A stretch of DNA of 6,402 nt, taken from positions 1-6,402 of the forward strand of contig DAOVAK010000170.1 of assembly GCA_030671095.1 (NCBI GenBank). The letters run 5' to 3'. Shown one piece after another: positions 5,524 through 6,402 of the stretch (positions are counted from its first letter, which is position 1; each line of letters starts with the position of its first letter). The notes beneath the pieces were generated by a model. The model ran no database searches. It was not told the origin of the DNA and saw only the letters and a list, made by a program, of their open reading frames with translations. A program made the position numbers and the translations under genes. Source of the DNA: Deltaproteobacteria bacterium. Lineage in GTDB: Bacteria; Desulfobacterota; DSM-4660; Desulfatiglandales; HGW-15.

Positions 5524-6402
5524 TCATCCTTCACGAGTGAGGCCTTCTATCTCTTCCTTGAAATCCCTGAGCTCGGCCTCAGACTCCAGTACACCAAGCT
5601 CTAAGCAAAACTCTCTCTTGCCACCTGGTGGAAGGGACTCCAAGGTGCCTCTCTCTCGCTCAGCCGCCCGTCCTTCAACATGGCAATTCGCCGGTTCAAT
5701 CCCCAAGACATAGGCCCCTTGCCCAAGCATCTTCCACTGAACCAGGTTCTTGAGCTGGTTTCTGTTGTACCGGATATATAATCCAAGTGAAAGCTTTTCA
5801 TTGATGAAGGCTACTGGAACACTCCCGTCAGGATCGGAAGCCGTCTCGTGGTAGAAGACTTGACTTTGAGCCTCAGGTAAGGGGGCATGAAGCCTGCCAT
5901 AGGCCTCTGCCTTCATAGACGCATCCATCGGGACTATTTTTTTGGAAGGTATGAGGATGACGCTTTCCTCACTTAGAAGCGGGAATCCGATGTTCACGTG
6001 ATAGAGGAACATCAAAGGTGCTGGGTTAAAACCACGGTTTTCGACTTCGTCTTCGATCCTGAACGAGGATGACCCCAATCGGCTATGAATCCTCCTGGTC
6101 AGTGTGAGGTTTTCACCCCAGAAGGAAGCATGTCTCATCCTCCCTTGAATAGTGAGGTTGTATTCATCTCCCTCCCATTGGCCGTCCGCGTAGACGCACT
6201 CGGCTGGTGTGGCAGATATCCTGCCGTGACGGCCAAGCTTCTCACCCTGGTCTACACAGGGCGCCCCCACATTGGTTAGTCCACAGGTGATTACCATGCC
6301 ACCGTAAAACAAGCGATGCCATTCATCACCCTCCGGTTCGTAAAAGGCAGGAGACACATCACCTGTGCAGGATCGCCAAGAGAGAGGAATTCCTTTATAC
6401 TC
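5524..6402 (-). CDS. DUF4432 family protein, aldose 1-epimerase superfamily (5' end beyond window)
   Basis: The frame is open to the right edge: 292 residues are visible, starting EYKGIPLSWRSCTGDV, so the GTG at 6357-6355 is internal and the true start is outside. DUF4432 proteins are galactose-mutarotase-like beta-sandwich enzymes, usually somewhat over 300 residues, so little is missing. Conserved blocks, numbered from the first visible codon, are GGMVITCGLTNVG (about 34-46), GRHGRISATPAE with His59, FLYHVNIGFPLL with His135, and YVLGIEPANCHVEGR with Glu236. His59, His135 and Glu236 match by eye the active-site histidines and catalytic Glu of GalM-type epimerases, suggesting a working sugar mutarotase/epimerase; the natural substrate of the family is poorly defined. 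It converges on the permease gene and must be driven from a promoter to the right. Functional linkage to the importer is inferred from proximity only. Confidence 0.88.
   Translation of the reverse strand, partial: EYKGIPLSWRSCTGDVSPAFYEPEGDEWHRLFYGGMVITCGLTNVGAPCVDQGEKLGRHGRISATPAECVYADGQWEGDEYNLTIQGRMRHASFWGENLTLTRRIHSRLGSSSFRIEDEVENRGFNPAPLMFLYHVNIGFPLLSEESVILIPSKKIVPMDASMKAEAYGRLHAPLPEAQSQVFYHETASDPDGSVPVAFINEKLSLGLYIRYNRNQLKNLVQWKMLGQGAYVLGIEPANCHVEGRAAERERGTLESLPPGGKREFCLELGVLESEAELRDFKEEIEGLTREG

Noticed and set aside
1..6402. CRISPR array, tRNA/rRNA genes, toxin-antitoxin pairs, phage or defence genes
   Set aside because: No regularly spaced repeats, no cloverleaf or rRNA signature, and no small gene pairs or defence domains were seen on either strand.

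Overview
This window holds a carbohydrate-type uptake and oxidation module. Three transporter genes form a complete CUT2 (ribose/xylose-class) ABC importer: a periplasmic binding protein, a double-domain RbsA-type ATPase and an RbsC-type permease. A classical short-chain dehydrogenase (SDR) lies upstream on the same strand. Facing the cluster on the minus strand is a DUF4432 protein (aldose 1-epimerase superfamily), whose start lies beyond the right edge. The sequence suggests a Gram-negative bacterium, because the binding protein has an ordinary Sec signal peptide without a lipobox. The 155-bp repeat at 172-326, with ends reading GTAAAAAGTC / GACTTTTTAC, resembles from memory small repeats scattered through Desulfobacterota (former Deltaproteobacteria) genomes. 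That assignment is an inference; no marker gene is present.

Layout. Positions 3-122 look like the last 39 codons of an unidentified upstream gene. Positions 172-326 are a MITE-like element with inverted ends and a possible TCTA duplication. Positions 348-418 are rich in dyads: two perfect TTGACAGG / CCTGTCAA arms face each other exactly 63 bp apart and probably act as promoter and/or operator. The SDR gene follows (528-1289), then a 134-bp spacer with an unexplained near-perfect Shine-Dalgarno sequence, then the binding-protein gene (1424-2587). A strong hairpin (2601-2631) and a plausible second promoter (2696-2724, its -35 inside a palindrome) separate the binding protein from the ATPase (2824-4320). 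The ATPase and permease (4317-5405) overlap by ATGA. The DUF4432 gene (5524-6402, minus) converges on the permease, with 118 bp between the two stop codons and no convincing terminator in the gap.

How it may work together. The importer would bring in a monosaccharide or related polyol. The SDR would oxidise it, or a downstream intermediate, with NAD(H). The DUF4432 protein would interconvert anomers or act on a related carbohydrate. The substrate cannot be read from the sequence. The binding protein is longer than RbsB, carries an apparent extra segment of about 30 residues, and by eye lacks both the Asp-Arg pair and the late Asp that RbsB uses to hold ribose, so an unusual ligand is plausible. 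I see no new class of system here. The points most worth following are the atypical binding protein, the operator-like dyads and the MITE next to the promoter.
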